DNA from: Roseivirga sp. E12
GTDB taxonomy: Bacteria > Bacteroidota > Bacteroidia > Cytophagales > Cyclobacteriaceae
DNA length: 64,000 nucleotides
Direction: 5' to 3'
Assembly (NCBI RefSeq): GCF_017592825.1
Contig: NZ_JAGFMD010000007.1
Coordinates: 1-64,000, forward strand
Shown here: positions 45,563 through 54,731 of the stretch, piece by piece
Position numbering within the stretch: the stretch's first letter is position 1
How the letters are laid out: each line of letters begins with the position of its first letter
Program-made: the position numbers and the translations under genes
The notes under the pieces: model-generated
Told to the model about the DNA's origin: nothing
The model's input: the letters and a program-made list of their open reading frames with translations, nothing else
The model's database searches: none

Positions 45563-46617
45563 AAAGGAATCTATTAAGTCAGCCAATTTTCCGTCTGATG
45601 GTTCCGCCCATCTATGGGATCATGATGTATTTGCTGATCCTAATGATCAACAATAACCTTGGTCAACTCTCAGAGACTATTCTGAATGATGAACTAATGT
45701 TATGCGCAGCATTGGCTTTTCTCACTTCAGAATCTGTTCGTTTTGTGATCGTTCTGTTTGAGAGAAGGTTTCAGGAGGATTTGAGAAAGACTTCGAGCAT
45801 TGTGCTGCTTTTTGGTGCCAGTTTGCTGACCGGAGCAGTGATTAACTTCTTTACTGTCGATGCTTACTTCAGATATTTTGAAGACTTCCAGTATTTTTCT
45901 TCTTACGCCACCACTCTTTATACCATCGTTATTACCTACAGTGTCAGTTCTATGCTCTATACGCTGTTTTTTCTCAGTATTCATTTGCTTTCTATTAAGA
46001 ACGACTCTGAGTTAAAGAAGGAAGATTTGAAGCGACAGAACCTCGAACATCAGTTAGAGATTTTTAATAATGAAATCAATCCAGACTTGCTATTTCAGAG
46101 TTTAGAGACACTCATTTCATTGGTACATCACAACCTTGATAAGGCAGAGGACTTTGTCGACCGACTTGCTATTGTTTACCGCTACATTCTGGATAATAGA
46201 AAGAAAGAGGTGGTTTCCTTGGATGAGGAACTTAGGGCTTCGAAAAACCTCATTTATCTATTTAAAGAGAAGTTCCCGGAGCAGATCTCATTGGAGATAA
46301 AGAACGAGAAATTCGCCACTGGGAAATTTATGGTGCCTAATACCATACCCATGGTTTTGGATTGTATGATCAATGGTAGTATTATTTCTCCATGGCAGCC
46401 TATGAACTTAGTGATTGATTGTGCTGCAGAAGACGACTACCTTGTCATCCAACACAAAGAGAATGACAAACTGAGTAATAATAAGTACATTAAAAATCGC
46501 TACCAGAACCTTCATGAAGCCTTTGCCTTTTTCACAGACAAACCCGTGATTCAGATTAAGGCCTATGGTGACACTTTTATTAAACTGCCATTGCTAGACA
46601 TTAAAGAGAACGTATGA
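45559..46617 (+). CDS. LytS-like pseudokinase lacking the phospho-acceptor histidine
   Basis: This 352-residue protein has the same plan as its neighbour: four or more membrane helices, a coiled linker (LKRQNLEHQLEIF) and a His_kinase-type domain. The acceptor region reads NEINPDLLFQSLE, with Asp176 where the family has His (NPHFLFNSL). The N box is also lost (LDCMINGSI instead of LVENAVKHN), and no G box with GLxN is seen. It therefore cannot work as a normal kinase. It overlaps both neighbours by 4 bases. A likely role is to dimerise with or modulate the active kinase; this is inference. There are no frameshifts, so it is not a decaying gene. Confidence 0.88.
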   Translation: MKRNLLSQPIFRLMVPPIYGIMMYLLILMINNNLGQLSETILNDELMLCAALAFLTSESVRFVIVLFERRFQEDLRKTSSIVLLFGASLLTGAVINFFTVDAYFRYFEDFQYFSSYATTLYTIVITYSVSSMLYTLFFLSIHLLSIKNDSELKKEDLKRQNLEHQLEIFNNEINPDLLFQSLETLISLVHHNLDKAEDFVDRLAIVYRYILDNRKKEVVSLDEELRASKNLIYLFKEKFPEQISLEIKNEKFATGKFMVPNTIPMVLDCMINGSIISPWQPMNLVIDCAAEDDYLVIQHKENDKLSNNKYIKNRYQNLHEAFAFFTDKPVIQIKAYGDTFIKLPLLDIKENV

Positions 46618-47393
46618 GAGTATTTATCATAGAGGACGAAATACCCGCAGCAGAGAAAATCGAGAGGTTCTTACATCGCTATGACGAAAGCATAGAGATA
46701 GTCGGTCGAGCGATGAGTGTCAAGGAAACTGTCAATTGGGTGAATACCGATGGCAATGCCGACCTTCTATTGATGGACATCCAACTTACCGATGGTCTGA
46801 GCTTTGACATCTTCAAAGAGGTTCAACTCGATATTCCGGTGATTTTTACGACAGCGTATAATGAATACGCCATTGAAGCCTTTAAGGCCAACGGAATTGA
46901 CTATCTGCTCAAGCCCATCACTTTCGAAGCTTTGACTGAAAGCTTGGATAAATTCAAAAACCTGAAAACTAGACTTTCGGAGCCCGGACAGTCTGAAGCC
47001 ACTTCAGTAATTGATCTGCAGAGTGCGCTACAAATGCTGAGCAAGAGAGAGTATAAGACCCGTTTTATGGTGAAGATCGGGGAGCACATAAAGTCTGTGA
47101 CCACTGACCAAATCGAGCTCTTCTATGCCGAAGGTAGGAACGCATATATCGTAACAGATCAAGGCCGAAGGCTTATCATCGATTATAAGTTAGAGACACT
47201 GGAAGAAATGCTCGATCCACAGACATTCTTCAGGGTGAATCGAACCTTTATCATTGAGATCAATGCGATTAAAGACGTTTTGGTTTACTCAAACAGCAGA
47301 TTGAAGATCATTCTCAATATGGAATTTGACCGTGAGATCATTGTAAGCCGCGAGAAGGTGAATGCCTTTAAGAAGTGGTTTGATGGAGAGTAA
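46614..47393 (+). CDS. LytTR-family response regulator
   Basis: The 259 residues have a receiver domain with the acidic pair in IIEDEI, the phosphorylated Asp55 in MDIQLTDG and the conserved Lys in YLLKPI. The C-terminal LytTR DNA-binding domain (about 145-255) contains FYAEGRNAYIVT and FFRVNRTFIIEINAIK. LytTR proteins bind short direct repeats upstream of target promoters. The gene overlaps the pseudokinase by 4 bases and is the output of this three-gene system. The targets are unknown. Confidence 0.95.
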   Translation: MRVFIIEDEIPAAEKIERFLHRYDESIEIVGRAMSVKETVNWVNTDGNADLLLMDIQLTDGLSFDIFKEVQLDIPVIFTTAYNEYAIEAFKANGIDYLLKPITFEALTESLDKFKNLKTRLSEPGQSEATSVIDLQSALQMLSKREYKTRFMVKIGEHIKSVTTDQIELFYAEGRNAYIVTDQGRRLIIDYKLETLEEMLDPQTFFRVNRTFIIEINAIKDVLVYSNSRLKIILNMEFDREIIVSREKVNAFKKWFDGE

Positions 47394-47474
47394 TCCATTG
47401 TCGACAGTTTGTCTACTCTGATTTCATGTAGGTTATCTCGCTTCTGAATACCTTTAGTATTCATTAGTCGAACA

Positions 47475-47825
47475 ATGAATTTCACCTCAAATACATCCAC
47501 ACAACAGTCATTGTCATTTGCTTGGGAGAGAGCAAGCTTAGATGACTTCTTTCGAAAAGAATTTCAATTTTCCAGTTTGTCACCAGATAAGATTTGTGAC
47601 TTCAGAATCAAGCGACTTTTCTGGTTTTATAAAAAACTTATTGTCTATGTAATAGACGATCGCTCATCGATTGGTAAATGGAGAAGGGTGAGAAAATTAG
47701 AATCCAAAACAAAGGCGTTTGCTCGAAGTAGACGTGTTAATGAGGTAATTGAAATGCTTCGCCTTCAAAAAGAAAAGTTTGATTCCCTAGGTCATAGAGA
47801 CAAAGGTTGGTTCTGTCAGTATTGA
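47475..47825 (+). CDS. Small basic protein of unknown function
   Basis: The 116-residue protein is rich in Arg, Lys and aromatic residues (FRIKRLFWFYKKLIVYVIDD, KWRRVRKLESKTKAFARSRR) and mostly helical by pattern. No signal peptide, membrane helix or known motif is seen. It lies alone after the LytTR gene and its last 10 bases overlap the end of the opposite metallo-hydrolase gene. It could be a real orphan gene or a spurious frame; the ATG, length and codon pattern support it moderately. Confidence 0.5.
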   Translation: MNFTSNTSTQQSLSFAWERASLDDFFRKEFQFSSLSPDKICDFRIKRLFWFYKKLIVYVIDDRSSIGKWRRVRKLESKTKAFARSRRVNEVIEMLRLQKEKFDSLGHRDKGWFCQY

Positions 47826-48619
47826 ACTTCAGTGAGTGTTTTCTGGAAAACCGTTGCCTTTGGATAGTTCTCTTTGATGGCTTCCAAAGCGGATGCTGAT
47901 GGAGCTTTCGGATAGTGAATTCCGATTAGGTGCTTAGCCTTAATGTGATTGTTGATAATATCCATTCCTTCCTCGCTGCTCATATACCAATAGGGCACTA
48001 AGGCCACATCAATATTGTACTTTGTTAAGTCTACCTCCTTGAACCTTTCGGGGTTCATATCTGCATCACCCAAGTGAAGCACGCGCTTGCCACTAATCTC
48101 AATGATGAACCCCATGTTTTCTATATGGGCTGTGCGCTCACCACCAGCATGGTTGATGAAAAAAGAGTAAACTTTCAGGCCATTGATATTGTCTTCCAAA
48201 GTCTGAACCCCACGTTTATGGGCTTTTATCTGTGATGTGATCTGCGAATAATCTACATACTTGGACTCTAGCTCCCCCTTTACTTGTTCAGAACTTAAGA
48301 GCCTTGTTTCCCGATGGTTCTTGAGAAAGTTGCCTGTTAGGTTTGCCTCGAAGTGATCTCTATGAAAGTGAGTCGTCAGGATCAGATTTACTTGATCAAA
48401 AGGGCTGCTCGATTCCATCATTTGCTTCACGGTTGCTTCGCTTGGACTCAGGTAGTCCTTGTAAAAATCATCAAACAAGGCATCTATTATAGCCTTACTT
48501 CCCCCTCCCTCTAAAAGCACACCTTCATTAGCGATGTAGGTGACTTTTAAGTCTTGGGCTGAAATACTAAAGGCAGTCAGAATGAGAATGGATGTATAAA
48601 AGGCTTTCATAAGATTCAT
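47816..48619 (-). CDS. Secreted metallo-beta-lactamase-fold hydrolase
   Basis: The 267 residues have a signal peptide (MKAFYTSILILTAFSISAQ after the second ATG at 48610; the first is at 48619). The zinc motif is THFHRDHF, a further His follows in FINHAGG, and LGDADMN and GIHYP supply the later ligands. This agrees with the metal-dependent hydrolase subgroup of the superfamily (UlaG/RomA-like). The substrate cannot be told. The protein is probably periplasmic. It appears monocistronic and its 3' end overlaps a convergent gene by 10 bases. Confidence 0.9.
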   Translation of the reverse strand: MNLMKAFYTSILILTAFSISAQDLKVTYIANEGVLLEGGGSKAIIDALFDDFYKDYLSPSEATVKQMMESSSPFDQVNLILTTHFHRDHFEANLTGNFLKNHRETRLLSSEQVKGELESKYVDYSQITSQIKAHKRGVQTLEDNINGLKVYSFFINHAGGERTAHIENMGFIIEISGKRVLHLGDADMNPERFKEVDLTKYNIDVALVPYWYMSSEEGMDIINNHIKAKHLIGIHYPKAPSASALEAIKENYPKATVFQKTLTEVQY

Positions 48620-48739
48620 GTCTAAGCTTAACGAAGTTAAATGACTTGAGTTCGTATGATTGTATTAATGCTGACTAAAATATGCAAGTGGTTACGTTTT
48701 GTCTGTCGAGACCCTTAATTTTGTCAAAATTTTTTAAGG

Positions 48740-50890
48740 TTGAAGTATTACTCAATAATGCTTTTGACTGTTTGCACTTTACTTTTAGCACAGTCAGTCA
48801 AAGCACAGGTCAAATCAGTCAAAACAGATGTTCCTCCAGAAATTGATGGCATTCTGGACGATGATATCTGGTTGAAGAGTCCTCAAGTGACTGGTTTTAA
48901 AACTTTCGTCCCAGATTTTAGCAAGGACATACCCTACAAGACGATTGCTTATGTAGCGCACGACTCAGAGAATCTGTATTTCGCGATTAAGTGTTTTGAC
49001 GAGCCTAATCTAATCAAGACATCTATTGCTGCAAGAGACAGGATTAGGGCTGATGACTGGATATGCATCAACCTAGACACCTTTAATGGTGGTCAATCTT
49101 TGTTAGGTCTTTATGTAAACCCTAATGGTATTCAAATGGACACCCAGTTTGCTGCGGGGTCGGAAGATATTGGTGTGGACCTGATATGGTACAGCGCTGC
49201 AAAAATTGATGACGAAGGCTACAACGTAGAAATCAAGATCCCTTTTAAAAGTATTCGATATAGCGATGATGATGGCGATGTAGAAATGGGCGTAATTTTT
49301 GAAAGAAGAATTTCCAGACTTTCTACTCAGGTTTCTTATCCGGCATTAGATCCTGAAAAAGGGTTCGCATTTCTTACCCAAATGATGCCCTTGAACTATT
49401 CAGGTGTTAGAAAGTATACATTGTTAGAACTGCTGCCTGCCATCACGTATAGTAATAATACTGTCCAAGAAGAAGGGCGGTCCGTTAGTGAAGATAATTT
49501 TGAACCAAGCCTTACGGCCAAAATTGGCCTTACATCAGAACTTGTTTTAGATGCGACCCTTAACCCAGATTTCAGCCAGGTGGAATCGGACGCTCAGCAA
49601 GTGGAGGTAAACCAGCGCTTTGCGGTCAACTACCCCGAACGCAGACCTTTCTTTTTGGAAGGAAGTCAGAACTTTAATTTTGCTGCTACCTCTATGTTCT
49701 CACCAGTGAGGCAGGTGGTGAATACAAGGACCATTGTATCACCAAGAGGCGCCACGAAGCTAACGGGGAAGATTGGAGATAAGAATATCATTTCGACAAT
49801 CTATGCGCTGGATAGGGCAGATCAATCCCTTGCTGATTATTCTGAAGATGAGACAGCCGATGTAGGGATCATCAGATATATGCGTTCTTTTACTCAAGAC
49901 AGCTATCTGGGCTTCATTGGCACCCGAAGGTCTAGGAATGGAGGTTTCAATTCTGTGCTTGGCTTCGATGGTCAATATCGATTTAACGAGGCCAATGTAG
50001 TGAGTGGTAATTTCTTAAACTCAACTACCCAAGTAGATAAAAGCAGCAATGCCACAAGCAATAATTCAATGGCATTTAGGATTGCCAGAAACACGAGAAG
50101 CTTTAGTGGTAATATTAATATCGAAGATATTGCTCAGGACTTTCAATCTCAGGTAGGATTTATAACGAGAACAGGAATCACAAGGCTGTCGGGGTCTGTT
50201 TCTCCCAAGTTATTTCCCAAAGAGAGTTTGGTTCAAAGATGGGATTTTACCCTCTATGGATCTATCACCAAAGACAAACCAAGCGGCTTGAATGAGAGCG
50301 TGCTTTATGGATCTATAGCGGCCAATCTACCCAAGAATACGAGATTGAGTATTTCTGCCGATCGTTCTTCTGAAATATTTCAGGGCGTTGAATTTAGAGA
50401 TGGGTCAATAAGCCTTTCGGCAAGTTCTCAATTAAACAAAAGGCTTCGCGTAAGCACTAATTATGATTGGGACAATGGTATTTTCTATCAATCGGCTGAA
50501 CAGGGTTATGGTAAGCGCATTAGAAACTTCATCGATTATCAAGCCTCCGATAAATTTAACTTTCAGCTGTCCCACAATTTTGTGTCGCTTTACAGTGAGG
50601 CCACGGATGTTAAGTATTATGATCTCCATATACTTCGTGGTCGTTTGGTGTATCAAGCCAACCAGTATTTGTTTTTCAGAGCGATCGGTCAATACAATAG
50701 CCTTTCAAAGGTGTGGAGCCCCAACTTCTTGGCCTCCTTCACCTACATTCCGGGCACGGTCGTGCACCTTGGCTATGGCACTGTACTGGAGAGAACGCAA
50801 TGGGATGGCCGTCAATATGTACCTGCTGATAACTACTTACAGACCTTCAGTGGATTCTTCTTTAAGGCCAGCTATTTGTGGCGTCTGTAG
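48740..50890 (+). CDS. DUF5916-type protein with CBM9-like domain
   Basis: The 716-residue protein starts with a signal peptide (MKYYSIMLLTVCTLLLAQSVKA). A CBM9-like sugar-binding domain follows to about residue 200 (PPEIDGILDDDIWLKSPQ ... YFAIKCFDEP). The remainder has long alternating strands as in an outer-membrane barrel (LNPDFSQVESDAQQVEVNQR, then ERRPFFLEGSQNF), which is characteristic of DUF5916 proteins. The TTG start at 48740 gives the Lys of the signal peptide; an ATG at 48758 is the alternative. A -7-like box TAATTTTG ends at 48723. Its function is unknown; it is often near hydrolases. Confidence 0.88.
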   Translation: MKYYSIMLLTVCTLLLAQSVKAQVKSVKTDVPPEIDGILDDDIWLKSPQVTGFKTFVPDFSKDIPYKTIAYVAHDSENLYFAIKCFDEPNLIKTSIAARDRIRADDWICINLDTFNGGQSLLGLYVNPNGIQMDTQFAAGSEDIGVDLIWYSAAKIDDEGYNVEIKIPFKSIRYSDDDGDVEMGVIFERRISRLSTQVSYPALDPEKGFAFLTQMMPLNYSGVRKYTLLELLPAITYSNNTVQEEGRSVSEDNFEPSLTAKIGLTSELVLDATLNPDFSQVESDAQQVEVNQRFAVNYPERRPFFLEGSQNFNFAATSMFSPVRQVVNTRTIVSPRGATKLTGKIGDKNIISTIYALDRADQSLADYSEDETADVGIIRYMRSFTQDSYLGFIGTRRSRNGGFNSVLGFDGQYRFNEANVVSGNFLNSTTQVDKSSNATSNNSMAFRIARNTRSFSGNINIEDIAQDFQSQVGFITRTGITRLSGSVSPKLFPKESLVQRWDFTLYGSITKDKPSGLNESVLYGSIAANLPKNTRLSISADRSSEIFQGVEFRDGSISLSASSQLNKRLRVSTNYDWDNGIFYQSAEQGYGKRIRNFIDYQASDKFNFQLSHNFVSLYSEATDVKYYDLHILRGRLVYQANQYLFFRAIGQYNSLSKVWSPNFLASFTYIPGTVVHLGYGTVLERTQWDGRQYVPADNYLQTFSGFFFKASYLWRL

Positions 50891-50891
50891 C

Positions 50892-52985
50892 TTAGGAGAT
50901 TCTTCCCCAGTTTACGGCTGTTTTTTTTAGGGACTTAATGTGCCTGAGGATATTGCCATTCTCTGGCTTGGACAACTCTGGGTCTTCATCCAGCAAGTCA
51001 CTGGCTGCATTTCTCGCAACCTGAAGAATTTTAGTGTCTTTGGCGATATCGGCTATCAGCATATCAAGTACGCCACTTTGCTGTGTGCCTGTAATGTCAC
51101 CCGGACCACGGAGTTTTAAGTCTACATCAGCAATCTCGAAACCGTTGTTGGTGCGTACCATCGTTTCTAGCCTTGTTCGGGCTTCCTTACTCAGCTTGTA
51201 GTCGGTCATCAGCACGCAGTAGGATTGATCTGCACCACGACCTACCCTTCCTCGTAATTGGTGTAATTGGGCTAGTCCAAAACGCTCGGCATTTTCAATC
51301 ACCATTACGGATGCGTTCGGTACATTAACACCAACTTCAATCACTGTTGTCGCCACCATGATTTGTGTCTCATGTTTCACAAAACGTTGCATTTCGAAGT
51401 CCTTATCCTGAGGTTTCATTTTACCATGGACAATGCTGATGTGGTTTTCAGGAAAGGCTCGGGCTATGCTTTCATAGCCATCCATGAGGTCCTTTAAGTC
51501 GAGCTTTGAAGACTCTTCAATCAAGGGGTAGACCACGTAAACCTGCCTTCCCTTGGCAATCTCTTTTTTCATAAAACCGAAGACTTCAAGGCGCTTGGCA
51601 TCGTATTGATGAAGCGTTTTGATTGGCTTTCGGCCAGCAGGCATCTCATCAATAATCGATACATCAAGATCCCCGTATAACGTCATGGCAAGTGTTCGAG
51701 GGATTGGCGTGGCCGTCATTACCAAAATATGCGGAAATAGGCTCACGTTTTTATTCCAGAGCTTGGCACGTTGCGCTACACCAAAACGATGCTGCTCATC
51801 GATGATGGCAAGGCCAAGGTTTTTAAATTGAACGGTGTCTTCGATTAAGGCATGAGTACCTACCAGAATTTTGATTTCGCCTGAAAGTAAGCCCTCATGT
51901 ATAACTCTTCTCTCTTTAGTCTTTGACGAACCAGTGAGCTTAGCTATCCCGATATTGAGCTTATCCGCGTATTCTTTGAGCCCCTCGTAGTGCTGATCGG
52001 CCAGTATTTCTGTAGGGGCCATCATAGAGGCTTGGCTGCCAGAGCTAACAACCAATAGCATGCAGATAAATGCCACAATGGTCTTACCAGAACCTACATC
52101 ACCTTGAAGCAAGCGATTCATCTGACGACCAGACTTCATGTCTTGGTAAATCTCCTTAATTACTCGCTTTTGGGCGTTTGTTAGGTCGAAGGGTAAGTGG
52201 TCGTTGTAGAATGTAGTAAGTAGGCTTGAATCTCTAAAAACCTGTCCCTTAAATTTCTCCACTCGAGAGACCTTCAGAGTCAATAGTTTCAGTTGAATAA
52301 AGAAGAGCTCTTCAAACTTTAATCGAAAAATGGCCTTTTGTAGCAGCTCACTATTGGAAGGGAAATGAATATGCCATAGGGCGAAGTGTTTTTCGATTAA
52401 GCCGAACTGGTCGCTGAGTTGTTGTGGCAGTGTTTCATAGATGTGGCGTTCTGCAAGCACCATCACTTGGCGAACCAACTTGGAAAGTGCCTTACTATCC
52501 AGAAACTTGGCCTTCATCTTTTCGGAAGTATGATATACAGGTTGTAGAAAAGAAGTTTTCTCATTTTGAGTGGTAAGGACTTCTATTTCGGGATGGGCGA
52601 CATTGATTTTTCTTCCAAAAGCAGCCGGTTTACCAAATACCACATAGTCTACCCCAAGCCTAAGCTTTTTACTCACCCAGGGTATGCCTTTAAACCAAAC
52701 CAATTCAATTTCTCCAGTATCATCAGAAAAGCGAGCAACGAGGCGTTTCTTTCTAAGCTCACCAACGGTATCAAGCTTTGTGATTCGACCCTTCATTTGC
52801 ACAAAGGGCATGTCAGCATGTACCTCTGATATTTTCTGGAATTTGGTTCGATCCTCATACCGAAAAGGGTAATGTTGGATTAAGTCCCCATAAGTAAACA
52901 AGCCAAGTTCTTTACCGATCAGGGCAGCTTTTTGCGGACCAACTCCTTTAAGAAATTCGATACTGGTATCGAAGAATGAAGGCAT
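50892..52985 (-). CDS. recG: ATP-dependent DNA helicase RecG
   Basis: The ATG at 52985 (MPSFFDTSIEFLKGVGPQKA) is the expected RecG N-terminus and gives 697 residues; the 26 upstream codons look like noise. The wedge OB domain is followed by helicase motifs: Walker A LLQGDVGSGKTIVAF, DEQH in IIDEQHRFG, TATPIPRT, and QLRGRVGRG near the end. RecG remodels stalled forks and Holliday junctions. It ends one base after the DUF5916 gene on the opposite strand, so the two overlap in their 3' untranslated parts. Confidence 0.97.
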   Translation of the reverse strand: MPSFFDTSIEFLKGVGPQKAALIGKELGLFTYGDLIQHYPFRYEDRTKFQKISEVHADMPFVQMKGRITKLDTVGELRKKRLVARFSDDTGEIELVWFKGIPWVSKKLRLGVDYVVFGKPAAFGRKINVAHPEIEVLTTQNEKTSFLQPVYHTSEKMKAKFLDSKALSKLVRQVMVLAERHIYETLPQQLSDQFGLIEKHFALWHIHFPSNSELLQKAIFRLKFEELFFIQLKLLTLKVSRVEKFKGQVFRDSSLLTTFYNDHLPFDLTNAQKRVIKEIYQDMKSGRQMNRLLQGDVGSGKTIVAFICMLLVVSSGSQASMMAPTEILADQHYEGLKEYADKLNIGIAKLTGSSKTKERRVIHEGLLSGEIKILVGTHALIEDTVQFKNLGLAIIDEQHRFGVAQRAKLWNKNVSLFPHILVMTATPIPRTLAMTLYGDLDVSIIDEMPAGRKPIKTLHQYDAKRLEVFGFMKKEIAKGRQVYVVYPLIEESSKLDLKDLMDGYESIARAFPENHISIVHGKMKPQDKDFEMQRFVKHETQIMVATTVIEVGVNVPNASVMVIENAERFGLAQLHQLRGRVGRGADQSYCVLMTDYKLSKEARTRLETMVRTNNGFEIADVDLKLRGPGDITGTQQSGVLDMLIADIAKDTKILQVARNAASDLLDEDPELSKPENGNILRHIKSLKKTAVNWGRIS

Positions 52986-53223
52986 GTGCCAATTTAAGTA
53001 TTCAATCAGTAAAATCGTGGTAGAGGCCCAAGTAACAAAGGCAAAATATAACCTGTTTCTCAATGGAGAAGGCCTTATGTCTTGAGATCTTAAAGAACAT
53101 CATATCAAAGTATTTATTGAATATATCAAATAAAATAATATTTAATATTTACTAAAATCTTGATAAAACACTATGAATGAGATTTTTGATTTTGTAGATT
53201 CATAGGGAATTAAAATTTAAGCT

Positions 53224-53535
53224 ATGAAATATCGAAAACTGAAAATTGTCTTAGTTCTGGGTATAATAATGTTTAGTGCGGCAAAATTAGATGCTGCCTC
53301 TTGTAGAACAGGTGGTCCAGGATCAAAAGGTTGTACTTATGGCTATACATTTTTTTGGGGACTCATTGGGGAGACCTACACAGTTTCCTGTGGTGATTGT
53401 CAATATGCATGTTGTACCAAGTCTGATGGAAAGTGTATAACGCGCTATTCTGATAATCCAGCCCACAAATGTCATCCTGACAATATCGACTTACCGGGTG
53501 TAGGAGGACCAGGCCAAATTGTGGATAAAACATAA
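53224..53535 (+). CDS. Small Cys-rich secreted protein (NVEALA-like)
   Basis: The 103 residues start with a signal peptide (MKYRKLKIVLVLGIIMFSAA, then KLDAAS). The mature part has eight cysteines, in SCRTGGPGSKGC, SCGDCQYACC and two single KC sites. The GGPG-x(n)-C and Y-A-C-C blocks recall the small NVEALA proteins of Bacteroidota, which often stand beside six-bladed-propeller lipoproteins, as here. The NVEALA signature itself is not present, so this is a resemblance only. It may be a disulfide-stabilised envelope or extracellular peptide. Gap to the propeller gene is 49 bases. Confidence 0.65.
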   Translation: MKYRKLKIVLVLGIIMFSAAKLDAASCRTGGPGSKGCTYGYTFFWGLIGETYTVSCGDCQYACCTKSDGKCITRYSDNPAHKCHPDNIDLPGVGGPGQIVDKT

Positions 53536-53584
53536 CCTCAGACTTTTGCTTTGATTGACTTCAACATGTTGTAGAAAACAGTTT

Positions 53585-54730
53585 ATGAAACCACTGACCG
53601 CAATCTTCTTGGTGTGTTCACTATGTATTGCTTCTTTATGTTGTTGTGATTCTAGGCAAAATGTTGTCCGGCAAGAAAAAACTGAGGAGGGTATGCTTTT
53701 GGTAGACCCGAATAAGGCAGATGTCACTCCATTTGCTAGTTTATTCAAAGACCTCAGAGTCCTTGAGCTCAAGAGCCCTAGTGAATATAATCTTGCTATA
53801 ATTTCCAAGGTTGATATTGATGGCAGAGCCATTTATGCGCTTGATAGAGTTTTTAGCAGAAGAATCAATAAGTACAATTTCAAGGGGGAGTTACAAAGTA
53901 GTTTTAGTGTATATGATTCAGATACTTTGAACCTTAAGAATATAGACGACTTCTATCTCCTTGAAGAATCTATTTTCATACTTGATTCAGAAGGGAAACA
54001 GGTTTTCGAACTTAATTCTGATCTAAAAATTAGAAATAGGTTCCATTTCAGTTTCTCCGCACATAAACTAGCTGTTAGCAATACTCAATTCTATTTTTTC
54101 AGGAATGAATTTGCTTACAACTTAGAAGATGAGAGCTATTTCTATAATTACATTAATACGGATTTAGAGGGTAGCATATCTTACACCAAGTATCCGTTCA
54201 CGATTGAATTAGGGACCAAATTAAGACTGTCGGTAAAAGAGTCTTTCAGCCGATCTTCTGATAATATTTATTATACGCAATGGTTGACTGACACCATTTT
54301 CCGAGCCACTAAATCCGGTTTAGAAAAGGCATACATAGTTGATTTTGGAGAGAAGAAAGCAAGAGGTTCGCTAATGCAAAACCCTGAAAAAGTTAAGGAG
54401 AAGCTCATGGCAGACCCTACTGCCTTTGCTTCTGGCATTTGCTTTTTTCTAGAGGAATCGGAGTTCTTATCATTTCAATACGTTTATAACGGGGGTCCTC
54501 ATTACTTTTATTTAGATAAGGAAACGGGTAATTCATTCATTTCAAATTTTATAAGCTTTGAAGGCAACTTTGTTCCCTTTCCTGTTGGTCATCACAAAGA
54601 GAGATTCATAGCAGCTATTGACGAATACCAAATAGAACAAGGTTTCTACAATGAATTAGAGGGCATTGATATATACAATGAGGTAGTTAATAATGGGAGA
54701 AATTATGTTGTAACCTATGATCTAAAATGA
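53585..54730 (+). CDS. Six-bladed beta-propeller lipoprotein
   Basis: The ATG at 53585 (MKPLTAIFLVCSLCIASLCC) gives 381 residues with a lipobox (IASLC). The rest shows the propeller pattern of 6-bladed (BF3164/TolB-like) lipoproteins, for example SKVDIDGRAIYALDRVFSRR, FKGELQSSFSVYDSDTLNL and FYLLEESIFILDSEGKQVFE. Such proteins lie next to small Cys-rich peptides in many Bacteroidota; the function is not known. The next lipoprotein starts one base after its stop, so they share a transcript. Confidence 0.85.
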   Translation: MKPLTAIFLVCSLCIASLCCCDSRQNVVRQEKTEEGMLLVDPNKADVTPFASLFKDLRVLELKSPSEYNLAIISKVDIDGRAIYALDRVFSRRINKYNFKGELQSSFSVYDSDTLNLKNIDDFYLLEESIFILDSEGKQVFELNSDLKIRNRFHFSFSAHKLAVSNTQFYFFRNEFAYNLEDESYFYNYINTDLEGSISYTKYPFTIELGTKLRLSVKESFSRSSDNIYYTQWLTDTIFRATKSGLEKAYIVDFGEKKARGSLMQNPEKVKEKLMADPTAFASGICFFLEESEFLSFQYVYNGGPHYFYLDKETGNSFISNFISFEGNFVPFPVGHHKERFIAAIDEYQIEQGFYNELEGIDIYNEVVNNGRNYVVTYDLK

Positions 54731-54731
54731 A

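Noticed and set aside
48698-48723. Full promoter upstream of the DUF5916 gene
   Set aside because: TAATTTTG fits the -7 box, but the only TTTG upstream is 14 bases away instead of about 19, so only the -7 match is noted.
50463-50930. 155-residue frame overlapping the DUF5916 gene
   Set aside because: It lies in another frame of a clearly coding barrel region and has unusual composition without motifs.
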